Origin: Manis javanica
Taxonomy: Eukaryota > Chordata > Mammalia > Pholidota > Manidae
Assembly (NCBI RefSeq): GCF_040802235.1
Contig: NC_133158.1
Location: 12,364,001 to 12,428,000 of the forward strand
Direction: 5' to 3'
DNA length: 64,000 nt
The position numbers and the translations under genes are program-made. Shown here piece by piece: positions 1 through 12,527 of this stretch (position 1 is the stretch's first letter; every line of letters starts with the position of its first letter). Under the pieces are notes generated by a model. The model was not told where the DNA came from and searched no databases. It was given only the letters and a program-made list of their open reading frames with translations.

Positions 1-639
1 CTGAGCAGAGAGAAGCCGAGCGGCATGCCCAAGTTCACAGAGCTGGCCAGTAAGCAAACTGTGATCCCAGCCTGAGTCTACTACCAACCCCCCATGTGCC
101 AGCCCTGCTGCTGGGACCCACAGGAACACTGGATGCTGACTGATTCCCTCCCTCCCTGTTCAGTCTGATAAAGCTACGTATGAGAAAGTGTCTCGCCAGC
201 TCTAAGTGACTCTGCGTAATGGATTTCATTTCTTATGGATGGCAGTCTGGGCACCTCCGTGCCTTACTCTTCAACAAAGGGCCTGCCAACCCCATCCAGT
301 CTGTCCAGCACTGCCCAGCTGTATTCCCAAGAGCACCTCCACTTACCTTTCTATCTTTGAAGGCAAGAAAGTTTACAACTCCCACTTATTTAGGCTCTGT
401 TTCTTCATTTATTTCAGACAGACATGATTCTTGGTGTTGGTGTTAGAACTGCTCTGTCCCACCACAACAGTTTAGCATCAGACTCCTTCAGAGCAGGCCT
501 CCCAACATCACCTCCATCACAGAACTGCCTTGAAGCCAGAGGCAAGCATGGAGTGGGTTCCCTGTAACCTCCCCAGAACCCTGATTTAATTTCCCTGGAC
601 CAGGGGCCTTCAGACTGGAAAGACCTTGGCTCCCACCAA
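1..639. other. Intron-like DNA, nothing recognised
   Basis: No exon with paired splice signals, RNA gene or clear repeat was seen. Base composition is mixed and the short open frames have no family features. If the minus-strand gene starting at 19317 is real, this lies inside or downstream of it. Confidence 0.5.
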
Positions 640-860
640 CTATCTACTGAGCACCTACTACGTGACAGACACTGTGGCAGGCCCTGATGGACCAGCAGAC
701 TTGGGTCCTGCCCATGTTGGGAGAAGGGGAGCTATGGTCAGAGAAGTGTTCTGAGAAGGTGACATTTCGACTGAGATGGACGGTGAGACAAGTGACAGCC
801 AGTGTGGGGGTACGTTGAGGACAGACATGCCAGCCAGAGGAAGCCACAGGTACAAAGGAC
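640..860 (-). repeat. L2-like LINE fragment, reverse orientation
   Basis: The stretch starts with the reverse complement of the L2 3' end, seen as the 'ctactgagcacctactacgt' type of motif. It continues with diverged sequence typical of reverse L2: a gain-of-weight G/A-rich run, then 'gaaggtgacatttcgactga'. It is heavily diverged and cannot be active. Confidence 0.6.
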
Positions 861-2029
861 TATGGGGACATCCAACCAAACCTAGTATGGGCAAGGATGA
901 GAACAAGAAGAACCTTTTCTGCTGATGAAAGTATAAAACGACACAGACCTCTTTGGAAAACAAAATATCCTTGTCTGGTGAGTTCCCAGGTACACACACC
1001 CCTGGCATGGCCAGGCCACTCCTGGGTACACGCTCCAGAAGCTCTTGCACATTCATCCCAAAAGAACAACACAGAAGCAAAATGCTATCAGGCAAAACGA
1101 GTAAGCAAGGCAAGGACACAGTGAACTCCTCCTCGGGAGAAAGTGACCTCTGAGGGGGAGGAGGGTGGGGTCAGAAAGCACAGTAACAAGGCTCTTCTCT
1201 CCAAAGCCAGGTGGTAGGCTCATGGGCATCCATTGTGCTACTATTGTTTAAACCTTATACATATTTTATCAATATTTTTGTATCCGCTCAATATTTCATA
1301 AGAACTACTTCTTTGTTTCTGAGGGCGGTCTGCAAAACAGATCAGAGAGCTCAAAGGTGGAAGCAGGGAGACCTGTAGGACACAAGCGCACATTTAATCT
1401 GCGATTTCCAAACTGGGTCCAAGGTTTAACCTAAAGAAACATTTCTGGAGAGTAAGATGGAAAGAATGAGGGAGAGGGGTTTGATTCCCAAATTCACGTA
1501 GCCCCTTGGCTTTTACAGAGGTGTAGATCAACACCTGGAGATGAGATGGAAAAGTGAGGGGCAAAACAGACCAGTACCAACATTGTTAACACCAAGCCCT
1601 TTGCCTCTTTCCACCCAACCTTGTGGTTGAAGGCGGACTCACCCTCCAAGACACCGACGTTCAGGACCGTGGGCGTCAGTAGTAGCTGAATGCTGACAGC
1701 ATGTGGGTCCCTATCTGCAATAAGGACAGTGTGGCTGATTCCCATGGAGACTCTACTCAGGATAAAATTATTTAACAACTCCTGCCTTAGTACAAGAAGG
1801 TTAAATCCCACTCAGTGGTTTAGCATAAACTTGAGGTTGGCAAATCAAAGCAATGAATAAAAATTACATTCTAGTTATGTATATTTTACCAAAACATAGA
1901 AATTTAAGTGGCAATCCCAAAAGTGTTGAAATGCTTAGCCATTTAAAATGAGTCTTTTACCCTCAAACACACTGATGGTTCTAAGCATCTTCGGAAACCA
2001 TTTTTTTTCCTTTTTAGCATTATTCATCT
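861..2029. other. Unique intron-like DNA
   Basis: No recognisable repeat, exon or RNA gene. The second half becomes AT-rich toward the adjoining L1 fragment. Open frames on both strands overlap one another and have no recognisable domain. Confidence 0.45.
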
Positions 2030-2480
2030 AAGTAAAATGCACATACCCTTTGATTCAGAGCTTCTACTTCTAGGAATTTATCCTGTAGATATTTTCACAC
2101 ATAAAGGCAATGATGATTTACAGATAAGGACGTCTGCTGAACCACCATTTGCAACAACCAGCAATTGTAAAAATCGTAAATGCTCATCAGTGGAGAACTG
2201 ATAAAAATCAGTGATACAGCTCTATAATGGAATAATACATGGCATTATTTAAAAGGATATTTATATATACTATGTTCAATGCTCTCCAAAATCTATTGTT
2301 AAGTGACAAAGAGGAAGAATATATGGCATGCCACCATTTGTGTTAAAAGCAAACAATGTGTGCATAGATATACACACATATATATTCATATTGACATATG
2401 TAGAATATATATGCATACCCACGTATCTGTATATGCATTAAGGAAGACCATCCAACTAATTTAGAAATTTATGATATCAT
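2030..2480 (+). mobile_element. Old L1 (L1M-type) 3' fragment
   Basis: The order of blocks matches the end of L1 ORF2 and its 3' region: a 'ttctaggaatttatcctgta' block, a 'gcaacaaccagcaattgtaa' block, then an 'ataatggaataatacatggc' block. It ends in a TA/CA-rich low-complexity run at about 2360-2432. No intact frame remains, so it is a dead, ancient copy. Confidence 0.8.
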
Positions 2481-3480
2481 TTTTACTGTATTATATGGCA
2501 ATATTGGTAAATGCCAAGCAGGCACACAATGTATTTTTTTGAATGAATAAATTCCCTCTAAGCTTTTTATAAGTCAATTTCTTCTTACTTGTGAACACTT
2601 GACTCCAAAATATTGTCTGACTTTTTTTCTCAGACATTTTTTTTAACCACTTAACACTCTTCTCTGATAATTTAGGAGAACTCTCATCAGGAATAACCAT
2701 CGGAAAGGTCACTCCAGCTTAAAGACTTTCACACAAAACTACTCTGGGATCCAACCAACAAGACAGACTTTCCAGCAGGGAAAGTTCTTGGATGGTGATT
2801 ATTTAATTAGGAGGTTAAAAAGGCACATGCGGTCTTCCGTTCACACAAAGGCAGTACGGTTCTGCCCGCTGCCCACACTCACACACAGTAGCCCTGTGGC
2901 ATACTTCCCTACGCATGTAATGTGAACCAATCCCTCCAATCCCTCGGCTGAGTCTGCTGGTAAAATGATAGGGGCTATCCAAGGGGTTAACAGGATTCCG
3001 TCATTCTACACCCTTTAATCCTAAAATAAGCAGTTCTAAATGCATTCCAAACAGCATATGCACTTTCTCAGCGGGTGAGAGCAGTGCTACATAATGACAT
3101 TCCTGAAATGTTCCAGGTTATTCCTCGATAGATAACGGCACAGATTCACAGGGAAGTGGAATCGCAGGGGGAAAATACTCTCTTTAATACCTATTAAAAC
3201 CACATGTAATTCAATTTACTCTAATAACTTATGAAAAGTCAAGGTTTCAGATGATGTTGTAACTGCCTCAACACAGTATATTCTGGAACGGCACACTTGC
3301 CCTTAGCAAGCTCTCCTAAAATTAAAAGAATGAGTTTGGATTATCGACCACTGAGAACAGAATATCCAATTGCTAGAAAGGACAGTTCTAATAAATCTGT
3401 TGAAGTAGTCAAAATTAATTCTTGACCCTTGGGCAGCAGCCGCTATAATACAGCCTCTTATCCAACATTATCAACAGTTG
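2481..3480. other. Unique AT-rich DNA, possible conserved noncoding segment
   Basis: No recognised repeat. Positions 2935-3180 look unlike the surrounding repeats and hold two M-CAT/TEAD-like words (near 3041 and 3098). This could be a regulatory segment, but conservation cannot be tested here. Confidence 0.3.
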
Positions 3481-3950
3481 CAGTTGGGGTGAAATTTGGC
3501 TGTGCATGACTAAAAAGCCAAAGTAATAGTGACTTAAACAAGATAGAAATTAATTTCTCTCCCATATAAATGCAGTCTAGAATTATGAGGCCCAAGGCTG
3601 CGACGGTCTCTCTGCGATTATCAGAGGCCCAGGCACTGCCTGCCTTGTTCTGCTTTCCTCACACAGGGCCTTTCCCTCAATGGTCCAGTTTAGTTGCCTG
3701 AAGTCCAACTACCACATCCACATACCAGTGGACAGGAAGCAGGGCACATGCTCTCCCTTGAAAAGCACTCCCAGAAGTTGTACTTAATATTTCCACTTCT
3801 ATGCCTTTGGCTAGAACTTAGCCAAATGACAACCCCTAGGACCAAGGAGAGCTGGGAGGCTAGGACATACTGCCTTGACTCTCAGGCTTTGTGGCAGATA
3901 TTATTTTGAAGGCCATTTCTAAGGAATAAGTAGACAATGGACGTAGGGAG
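3481..3950 (+). repeat. Ancient interspersed repeat, family not assigned
   Basis: The order of landmarks matches a widespread old mammalian repeat: 'agtgacttaaacaagataga', then a segment around 'cactcccagaagttgtactt', then 'ggctagaacttagccaaatg'. Similar but more decayed pieces occur at 50920-51230 and 55614-55960. I recognise the layout but not the repeat name with certainty. No coding capacity. Confidence 0.55.
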
Positions 3951-5524
3951 ACCCAGCAGTGTCTATCACATTGAAGAATCACAAAATGATGAGATATTAT
4001 GTGTATGTATACACACACATACACATATATCATTTTTTTTCTTCAAATACATAACCATATATTTATTTGTAGTGAGAGAGGGGGTATTTTGCATTTGGGT
4101 CTAGAGATCAGAGTACCTTGTATTTCATGCATGAAACACACTATAATGCATCTTCTTCAATTCCAGGTCAGGATATTTTTAGAGTGGTGATAGAACTTAA
4201 AGAGATATTATCAAAAAATCTAGTTCCTCTTACAAATTCTGCCTCCTTCCCAATCTTTCATATTTATTTTGCCCAAAACCTGAGGCAACTGTTTTTAGTA
4301 TTCATTATCGATTCATTTCCAAGCATTCAGTTTAGTTTTAATAGAACTAACACATCCTCTTTCTTTTTGCATTCATATTTCATGGGCTCATGAAGATAAC
4401 TTATGTAATAACAGTAGCAGGTAAAACTGACAAAACAGGTTTGAGGACAAATTCACTCTTGCTAAATATATACCTTCCACAACACAAGAGAATCAGAAGG
4501 GTGATGAGCTCTTGAAGAGGGACCTGCTAACTGGATGCTTTAGAGGGAATGGACATTTTTGGTTTATCCAGCAAGGGGATTGAGAACTTAGGTTTTTTTT
4601 CTTGTCTAAGTCTCAGTTGGTTATTCCATCGGGAAAACACCAGTAATGCTGTCACCGTGTGTTAATGATGATGCGCCCTTCAGGAGCTATGATCTCCCTC
4701 AATCCAAAGAGGAGGGAAACTGAGGTCCAGGGAAGTTACTTTCCAAACACTGGACGTGAGCTATGCGCCTCCCAAAGGCATCTGCTGCTTGCAACACTTT
4801 CCTCGCCGTTTCGAGGCGTGAGACTGCCACTGGCGTTTGGGGCAGGCCTGCCTTCATCCTGATGGCAGCATCTCAAAGACCGCAGAATGTTTACCCGCCG
4901 TGCTCCCAGCCCACGACACACCAGCAGCAGCATTCCCAAGTTCATTTTGACAAGAAAGACAAATTCACCCCACGAGCAGGAACAGAGGGGGTTTGGGGGT
5001 GTTGTAGTTTTAAAGTTGTTTTCCTGTCATTACTTGGATCACACTATCACAGCTATGGATCTTGGTTATATCCATGGACCATTTCAAATCCTGAGGAAAG
5101 AGGTCTTTCAGTCTTCTTGAGAGAAGGGAACAAAGATTAGTCCAAAATACAAGAAGACGGATACCATTTTCATAATTCCTCCCTCACAGGAAAAGTGATG
5201 CCATAATTCATGAAACAGACTTTGCCCTTCTGCACAAAGACATTTTCTAACAGCTACTTGTATTGAACTCACAAATAAGCAGAAATATTAGAAATGGTGA
5301 CATCACTAAGAAAACAAATGGTACCTTCTCATACATCTGCCTGATGGGATCCTCCGTCCAGTTCTCTAATGAGCTGTTGCATGTTTTTCTTATTCATTAG
5401 AACTGTCTTCATATTTTAAAAAATCAGACCTCTGTATATCATACATGTTCCAAATAATGTTCTTGATTTGCTTTTTGACAATTTTTAAGTTATTTATGTC
5501 AAAATAATCCCTCTTCCATTCTGA
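3951..5524. other. Unique DNA with a short CA/TA run
   Basis: A CA/TA-rich low-complexity run lies at about 4000-4030 and a T-run follows. The rest holds no recognised exon or repeat. The 125-residue open frame at 4763-5140 has no family features and is not called as a gene. Confidence 0.45.
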
Positions 5525-6015
5525 CTTCATATTGTCCGTCCATTTATTCACTCATCTGACAAATCCTGTTGGGAGTTCTGCTATGCACCAGGCATTTTTC
5601 TGGGTGTTGAAAACTGGACAAAAGGGGCATGGGAGAAAATACCTTCATGAAGTTTGAATTCTGGTGTGGGCTAAGGTGATTAATTCTAGGAAAGAATGAA
5701 AGCCAGACAATTAATTACAAATCTAACATCAGGTAGTGTGATAAGTACTGTGAAAAATCCCAAGAGAGAAGAAGAGAAAAGGGAGGCACTGAAGCACTGT
5801 TTAGGAGGGCCAGGGCTCTCTGCTCTAAGGGAACACCATTGGCAGAGGGGCCTGGAAAGAAGTGAGGAAGCAAATCTTATGGATATCTGGGGAGGTGCTG
5901 AGGGAGGTCCCAGCAAGAGCAAATGCCCTGAGGTGGGAACATGCCTGCTGGTGTTCGGGGACCACTCAGGTGCACACTGTGGCTAGAGGCAGAGAATGAG
6001 GGAGAGAATAAGGAA
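5525..6015 (-). repeat. L2 LINE, reverse orientation
   Basis: It begins with a reverse L2 3'-end signature ('attcactcatctgacaaatc', then a 'gcaccaggcatttttctggg' word). It continues for several hundred bases in the expected order, including 'agagcaaatgccctgaggtg'. Strongly diverged, no open reading frame. Confidence 0.7.
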
Positions 6016-6070
6016 GGGAAAATACTGAATTTAGATAGGCTTTTTTACTTTCCAAATTTGTCCACCATAA

Positions 6071-6150
6071 TTTGTAAAAGCATCCATCCATAATATAAAT
6101 TTGTAAAAGCATCAGAGACCAAGTTTGTAAAAGCATCCATCCATAATAAA
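6071..6150. repeat. Imperfect three-copy short repeat
   Basis: The word tttgtaaaagcatc occurs at 6071-6084, 6100-6113 and 6124-6137. Copies 1 and 3 also share the following catccatccataata. Spacings of 29 and 24 bp differ, so this is an imperfect local duplication and not a microsatellite. Confidence 0.85.
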
Positions 6151-6869
6151 AGTTAAATGTTTTTAAAATTTTTAAGTTTTGGCTTAATCTCTTTTAGTCC
6201 AAACAGAAAACGACTTATCCCCCATTTTGCTGAATCTTTCCCACATGCTTTTAAACGCCCCCTTTACCATGCACCGCTGTGCCACAGAGAGTCCATCTAG
6301 TTTTGGAGGTGGGACAGTCTGTCACAGGGACCTAGTCCTGCTCCAGTACTACAGTTCCATTTCTGCAGCCTTAAAACGTAATTATACTATCTAGCGGGTC
6401 TAGAACTGCTCATTAATCTTCAGTCATCTTCACAGATTCCAGACTTTGGCTAGTTCCACTATCTAGCTGACCAAGAGCTTAAAAACCACTTTACTAAATC
6501 CGACAGCCTCCAAGTGATAAGAAGAGGAGGCCACCAAGGATACACCAAGGTTTAAGCTGGGGGTGGACCCTGTCTCCTACCTAAACTCCTGTTCCTCGGC
6601 ATCAGTACCCATCACTGAACAGCAATCCACTCTGTGGTAAGTCTGTAGACTGCTAAACTGGCCACTCCCTTAAATCATGTTTATCCAATGGAGGAAAACA
6701 ACCAGGAGTTCTCAAACTCTGTTCCGGAGACGAGGAGCAGCAAGTGATTTATTAGATGGAAATTCTAAGCACCAACTGAGAGCTAATGAATGAGAAACTC
6801 AACAGGGGAGGAGAGCAGCCCTTCCACTGTACAGAATCTGTAAGATCCTCATGGAGCCAGGCAAATAAT
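6151..6869. other. Unique intron-like DNA
   Basis: No recognised repeat, exon or RNA gene. Confidence 0.45.
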
Positions 6870-7090
6870 ATAGTGTTTAAGAGCCCAAACTATAGAGTCC
6901 TAACATTGAGCCTTTCAGTACTGACTAGCTGTATGACCTTGGCAAAGTAACTTAAACTTTCAATACCTCCATTTCCTCATGAAACCACTGTGGACTATGA
7001 TGTCTATCTTACAAATGATTTCAAGAACTAATTAATACAGAAATGTGCTTAGAATATTCTTGGCACATTGTAAATGTCTAGTTAATGATA
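6870..7090 (+). repeat. MIR SINE
   Basis: The segment follows the MIR order: 'tagtgtttaagagcccaaac', an 'actagctgtatgaccttggc' core, a 'cctccatttcctcatgaaa' block and the 'cttggcacattgtaaatgtc' tail. Typical age-related divergence. Confidence 0.85.
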
Positions 7091-7782
7091 GCTAATTTGA
7101 TGGTGATGATGAAAAAAATCCTGATTTGCTTTCATTTTATTTCAGACAGTCTATTTTGAAAAGCAGAAATCGGGAAATATGAAAGTACAATTAATGTACT
7201 TTTCCTGCCTGTGTTTACAGAAAAGAGCAGGCAGAGGGGGAAGTGAACTTTGGCAGGTCTATGTGGAGATGGGACCTATTTCTAGGATTATGAAGAATTC
7301 ACTTCTCTAAGGACGCCCATTTTGCCCCCTTTGAAAGTGAATCAATTATTTAACCTAGACACTAATTACAAGGCCCCAAGGCCAAAAGCTCTTCCCACAA
7401 AGAACCGTCCACACACACTACCAGTTCATTTCCTATACATCTCCCTGGCAAGGCCCTACTGAAGCTGACAGAAGATGGATGGACTGCACAGGGTGGCCTA
7501 GGGGTCAAGTGATTCAGACTGCTGAATTCATCAATATGGGCAGCAAATCCCATCCCAGAATGCCAGCTGCTAACACATGTACAATTCCCTCCTGTGGCAA
7601 GCTTTTAACTGCACCTAGAAAAGACAAGTAGAGTCTATTCCCCACAAAAGTGCCCCAAAGTCAAAGCCCAGCCCTCCCATGCCACTGCAATTTTACAATT
7701 AACACATTTATAAAGCCCTTGTTGGACACATTGCTTAGGAACATAAAACCATATGTGTTGTATTACCATAATTACAATAATG
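7091..7782. other. Unique intron-like DNA
   Basis: No recognised repeat, exon or RNA gene. Confidence 0.45.
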
Positions 7783-8232
7783 GGGTGAACAGTGGTCCCC
7801 CAAAAGATACATCCACCTGGACTCTCTAAATGCAGTTGCATTTGGAAAGTGTCTTTGCAGATGTAATTAAATTAAGGACCTTGAGATGAGCTTGGCCAGG
7901 ATGAGCGTGGACCCAAATCTAACAACAAGTCCTTGTACAGAAGGGAAAGGGACAGAGACGCACAGGGGGACGCCAGGGAATGGCAGAGGCCGAGATGCAG
8001 GGAGGATTCTGCGAGTCAGGAATGCTAGGGACCAGCACGAGCCCCCCAAATCGAAGACAAAGGCATGGAATGGAATCCCCGTCAGAGCCTGCAGAGGGAA
8101 CCTGCTGACACCCTGCTTTTGAACTTTGAGTCTTCAGAACTGAAAGATAATACATTTTTATATTTCTGTTACTTCAAGCTACCCAGTTGTAGTCATTTGT
8201 TTTGTATTAGCTCTAGAAAGCTAATACAACTA
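7783..8232 (+). mobile_element. MLT1-type solo LTR (ERVL-MaLR)
   Basis: A near-complete LTR layout: a 'gtggtcccccaaaagataca' start, 'gtgtctttgcagatgtaatt' block, 'aacctgctgacaccctgctt' block and a 'tagctctagaaagctaatac' end. These are MLT1 landmarks in the right order and spacing. It is an ancient solo LTR with no adjoining internal retroviral sequence that I can see. Confidence 0.85.
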
Positions 8233-8420
8233 TGTAAAACTCCACATACAGAAATCAGGACTGAAGGAAATCACACTCTGGCGCCAAGAGTATTCCTCTT
8301 TGGGTGGCGAAGTGAAGCTATTTTTTTTTTTTAATAAATCATTTGACTTTCTTCTATTTTCCAAGTCATCTACAGCACACATTTGTCACCCAACGGTTTG
8401 GCCAAAATAATTTAAGAAAT

Positions 8421-8616
8421 AAAGCTGCTTTCAGAGAAGACAAGTAGTGACTCTATAGCATCTTATTTTGCTGACAGTGACTGCAATGAGGTGTTGGGGG
8501 ACTTGATAACTGGGGTGAATGTAGTAACCACAATGCTGCTCATGTAAAAAGTTCTAAAGACTGTGTATCAATGATACCTTAATTAAAAAAAAGAAAGAAA
8601 GACAGAAAGCTGCTTT
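8421..8616 (+). mobile_element. Severely 5'-truncated young L1 3' end with target-site duplication
   Basis: The 11-bp word aaagctgcttt occurs at 8421-8431 and 8606-8616, flanking a segment that matches the 3' terminus of the L1 at 23876-24530 (shared 'agtagtgact', 'agcatctta' and 'gacagtgactg' words). An A-rich tail with GAAA runs comes before the second duplicate. Only about 175 bp of element were inserted. The target-site duplication identifies it as target-primed reverse transcription. Confidence 0.85.
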
Positions 8617-9814
8617 AACATGCTGTTATCACCAAGATATTGAAAATCGAAAAACACTGTCCAAAATCCTCAGCAGTTGGACACATCTATTAAATTGTTC
8701 CACCTCCCAGAATCCAGGAAAACATATTTATGGGTCCTTCCTTGTGGTTTCAAATATTCCAGACCCAAGAGGTTGGAGACATTTCCTAGTTATCTACTGT
8801 CTCCAAATTCTTGGCTTCAGAAAGATGAGAGGAGACCATCACTGTGATTTTCAAAGAACTCAGTAAGTCACTGAAGAAGCTCCGAAGACCGAGTCATCAA
8901 GGATGGAAATGACAGGCACGCTCCTGGGTGCCTGACTGCAGAACAAAAGAAAGAGAAATTATATTATCAGAGTAATTTCATAGTGTCATCGAAGGAAGAA
9001 AACACCTGCATTTTTTAACAAGTCCCCTGGAGGCCTGATTCCTCAGCATTCCTACTTGGAGGGCCTGCTCAGGATGTTACATGTACCCATAATGAGCCAG
9101 TATTTAAGAACTGTCAGAGCAGTTTCTGCATCGCCAAGCAGTTTACCAAACATAAAATCAAACAATGCGCTCATTAAATGCCTTCCAACGGCCAGCTGTG
9201 CTCCTGCTTGTTTTGTGGCAGGACTGGTAAAGCATGGAGAGCGTACCCTGCGAAGCATAGGTCCAAAGACTGGATAATGGTGATCTTACTCAGTTTGAGC
9301 TTGTTGACCTGAACTTGGTTGCTGAAGGGACGCACGGTCAGCTCCCTCTCGACTGATCCCTTTGCTGGATGTTTCCTCAAGGAAACAAGCATTTCTGAAA
9401 CCCTCCCTTTCACGAACTCCCCAGACTGTCCAACTTTAACACCAAAGCTGTAAACAAGCTGAATGGAGCTCCCTTTAATGTATGCAGACCTGATTAGAAA
9501 ACTGCCAGTGGCTTCCTACCAGAAATCGCATTGTAATGACTCGATTTCTCATGATTCCCCAATAAGCTCAATACCACACCTGCTAATTTCATAGGAGTTT
9601 CACCTCTAAATCCCCAGTGTCATATAAACCAAGTAGCCCAGGGCTCTTCTCACACATTTTTTTTTTCATTATAGACAACAGTTGATCTCAACCCAGGCCT
9701 ATTTCTCAACTGAAAATATAGGACTGTTTTCTGCCAGGGTATATTGCTCACATAGCCCAGGTAAGCCAAAATGCCAGCACTAAGCACTCTTTCTTGGTTA
9801 AAAAACTTGTGATC
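8617..9814. other. Unique intron-like DNA
   Basis: No recognised exon, RNA gene or repeat beyond short T-runs (about 9658-9667). Confidence 0.45.
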
Positions 9815-10030
9815 TCAACCCCCTTAGACCTGGATTCAAATCCTGATTCTACTACTTATTTATCACCCATGTGACCTAGGACACATTACCTAACCTCCCT
9901 GGACCTCAGTTTCCTTTTATTTAGAAACTAAGAGATAACACACATGCCTCAGAAGTGTTCTGAGGATGACATGAGGTGATACATGAAAGAAGCCAAACAC
10001 AAAGCAGGTCCTAAGTGATGTTAGCTCCAC
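9815..10030 (+). repeat. MIR SINE
   Basis: MIR order is clear: 'acctggattcaaatcctgat', 'catgtgacctaggacacatt', 'ctcagtttccttttatttag' and the 'gcaggtcctaagtgatgtta' tail. Moderately diverged. Confidence 0.9.
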
Positions 10031-11159
10031 CCCCAGAGCATCTCTCAGGAAGGATTTAGCTGCTTAGGTGACCTGCTTGGCACAGCTGTCCCTGCCAAGT
10101 GGCAACTTTATTCCAATCCGTCATTCATACAATCCTGCGAGTTGTGTATATTCACTCACTTGCTTCTTTGAATCAGTCACAAAATCAGATGTCTTAGAGC
10201 AGCCAGCCAGGAATGTAAAAGACTAAGACAAGCCAGGGGTAAAATAATAGGGAATGGTGGGGACTGTGAAAAATTTGATCACATATTCTGTCTAAAAGGA
10301 AGGTAGGAATATAAGCTCAGAATTGCCAGAAATTTTCATTATTCCAGAGAAAACCCCAAATCTGAATTTTTACACAAAATAGCAACTGTTGGCAACTAAT
10401 TAAAATTTTGAATCCTGTATCCTTGTCAACAACACATAAGCAGGCACAGGCTGGGTCGTATCTCAGGAGTTCCAGGGTACAACCTTGGGTTAAAATATTG
10501 TATAAATATGCCTTAGAAAAGGGAACTACTGCTTAAGGAATGGTAATCATGTAAATGGAATTGTTCAGTATGGCACACCAGAAAACACAAAAACTCAGTT
10601 ACTAATCTGTTTACTCATGCCTGCCTAAGCATTGCCTTGATGATGAGTGTTTTTTGCCTTGGACACGAATTTTCACGGTGGAGGTGGTGGGTGCAAGGCA
10701 CAAAGGCAGCCTTTTTTAATATACGGGCCCCAGGGGCAGGATTTAAATGTCTTCCTGTTATAGTTAGTAAATAGTTTTTACAATATCTTATGAACATTTC
10801 ACTTAAGCAAAGAAATTTAAGGTCAGAGGATCCAATTCTACTACACTCCATTTCATCTGAGCTATATATGTCCCCAGGTGAGTGTGTGATGGGTGACATG
10901 AATCTGGTATGCCATCAGAAAGTCTCACTCCTTTAGAACCTAAACCCCCACATAAGGGGGGAGAGGGCTCTACACTCTTCTGAGTTGAGCCTGTAAGTCA
11001 AGAATTATCACCTCTTTTTAAGAAATTAAGGGCTGCAGCTCATGGTGGGGATGTGACCTATTCTCTGTCACCTACAATTTCCAGGGCCATGAACCCAGGT
11101 CTTCTCATTCCTTCTCCAGCAAACCTTGCAACCACAAACATACATGCATCCCATGGTAC
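10031..11159. other. Unique intron-like DNA
   Basis: No recognised repeat, exon or RNA gene. Confidence 0.45.
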
Positions 11160-11350
11160 ACACCATGCATAAGGAGCACCTTTTGTGTATTATCCCATTC
11201 AATTCTCACGACTTCTTAAGATGACCTCATAACAGTAAATTATTATTCCCATTTTTCAGAAAAGACAACCAAGAAAGGCTCAGAAAGCTGAAGTCACTTA
11301 TCCCAAGGTTACTCAGCCAGGAGAGGCACAACCAAGACTACGATCCCAGC
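11160..11350 (-). repeat. MIR SINE, reverse
   Basis: Reverse MIR features: 'attattattcccatttttca', 'gctgaagtcacttatcccaa' and 'ggttactcagccaggagagg'. Diverged, noncoding. Confidence 0.85.
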
Positions 11351-12096
11351 AAAATGCCTTCAGAATGTGTCTCTCTAATCACTCAGCTTTGATGCTCCCA
11401 CATACAAGCTTCAGGGAAGTTTTTACAGCACTGCCTAGAAACACACATTTCTCCCCAGAAATCACTCCCTACAGCTCTCCCATACACAAGGTAGACAGGA
11501 ACCTTTGATTGTCAAAATGCTCAGTGGTCTGGGAAGCATTCCTTTAGGGAATGCTCGCTGTCCACAGGGAATTCCCTCTGGGGTACTCATTAACCACAGA
11601 GTTAAAGGATAACCTTCCAGCTTTTTGAACCAAGAGACCACAATATAGCACATTTACCGGATTCTTGCTCATCCCACCAGCCTTAACCAACACAAGCCTA
11701 AGGATGAATGATAACCTTTCAATAGACCATGGGTGTCACTTGTGGGATTCAAGACAAATAAAAGGTACTTTGAAAAAAAGATAACTGACATGGATCCTCT
11801 GTATTTTCTCCCTATTCATCAAGTACAAATTATTACTTGGGGTGATTAAACAAGGATGAATCTCAATGTTGCTACAGAAGCTGACATGTTTCAAAGTTTC
11901 AGCCCAAAAAACACATTTTTTTTTAAAAGAGTAGCAGTGTTAAAGTTGGCACCATTTTTTTTGGAGGACAATTTAACAAGTTCCACATAAGCATGTTGTA
12001 GCATAAGAAAAGCTACTGTCACATAGCATATGCTAAGGACAACAGAAAACAATGAAAGTGGCCATAAACAGAAAAAATTTAATTCAATAGATAACC
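11351..12096. other. Unique intron-like DNA
   Basis: No recognised repeat, exon or RNA gene. Poly-T and poly-A runs near 11918-11960. Confidence 0.45.
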
Positions 12097-12327
12097 CATA
12101 CACTGGATTTTTTTAAAAAATTTTATTAAGGTATAACTGATATACACTCTTATGAAGGTTTCACATGAAAAAACAATGTGGTTACTACATTTACCCATAT
12201 TGTCAAGTCCCCACCCACACCCCAATGCAGTCACTGTCCATCAGTGTAGTAAGATGCCACAGATCCACTATGTCCCTTCTCTGTGCTATACTGTTCTCCC
12301 TGTGATTCCCCACATACACTGGATTTT
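12097..12327 (-). mobile_element. Young L1 3' end, reverse, with perfect 15-bp target-site duplication
   Basis: The 15-bp word catacactggatttt is present exactly at 12097-12111 and 12313-12327. Between them, after a T-run (the complement of the poly-A tail), lies the reverse complement of the same L1 3' terminus as at 23876-24530, with 'gtcactgtccatcagtgtag' and 'taagatgccacagatccact' blocks. The perfect duplication implies a fairly recent insertion. The copy is only about 200 bp and cannot move. Confidence 0.92.
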
Positions 12328-12527
12328 AAAAGGCAATAAACATGAGATCTTTTTCCCTCACTATACTGACATGTGAAGATTTCTAAAAAGTATTTCTAAG
12401 TATGAAAAAGCCATAGAAGACCACATATAGAATGTATATTTTCTATAAAATCTCGGTAATAACGATTTGAATAAATCTGAGGTAATAAACACCAAGCCAT
12501 AAACAACATTTTTCTCTAGCTGTGGGG
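12328..12527. other. Unique intron-like DNA
   Basis: Nothing recognised. Confidence 0.4.

Noticed and set aside
9815..10030. tRNA-like box B word (ggattcaaatcc)
   Set aside because: It belongs to the tRNA-derived head of a MIR SINE. No cloverleaf or anticodon arm is present.
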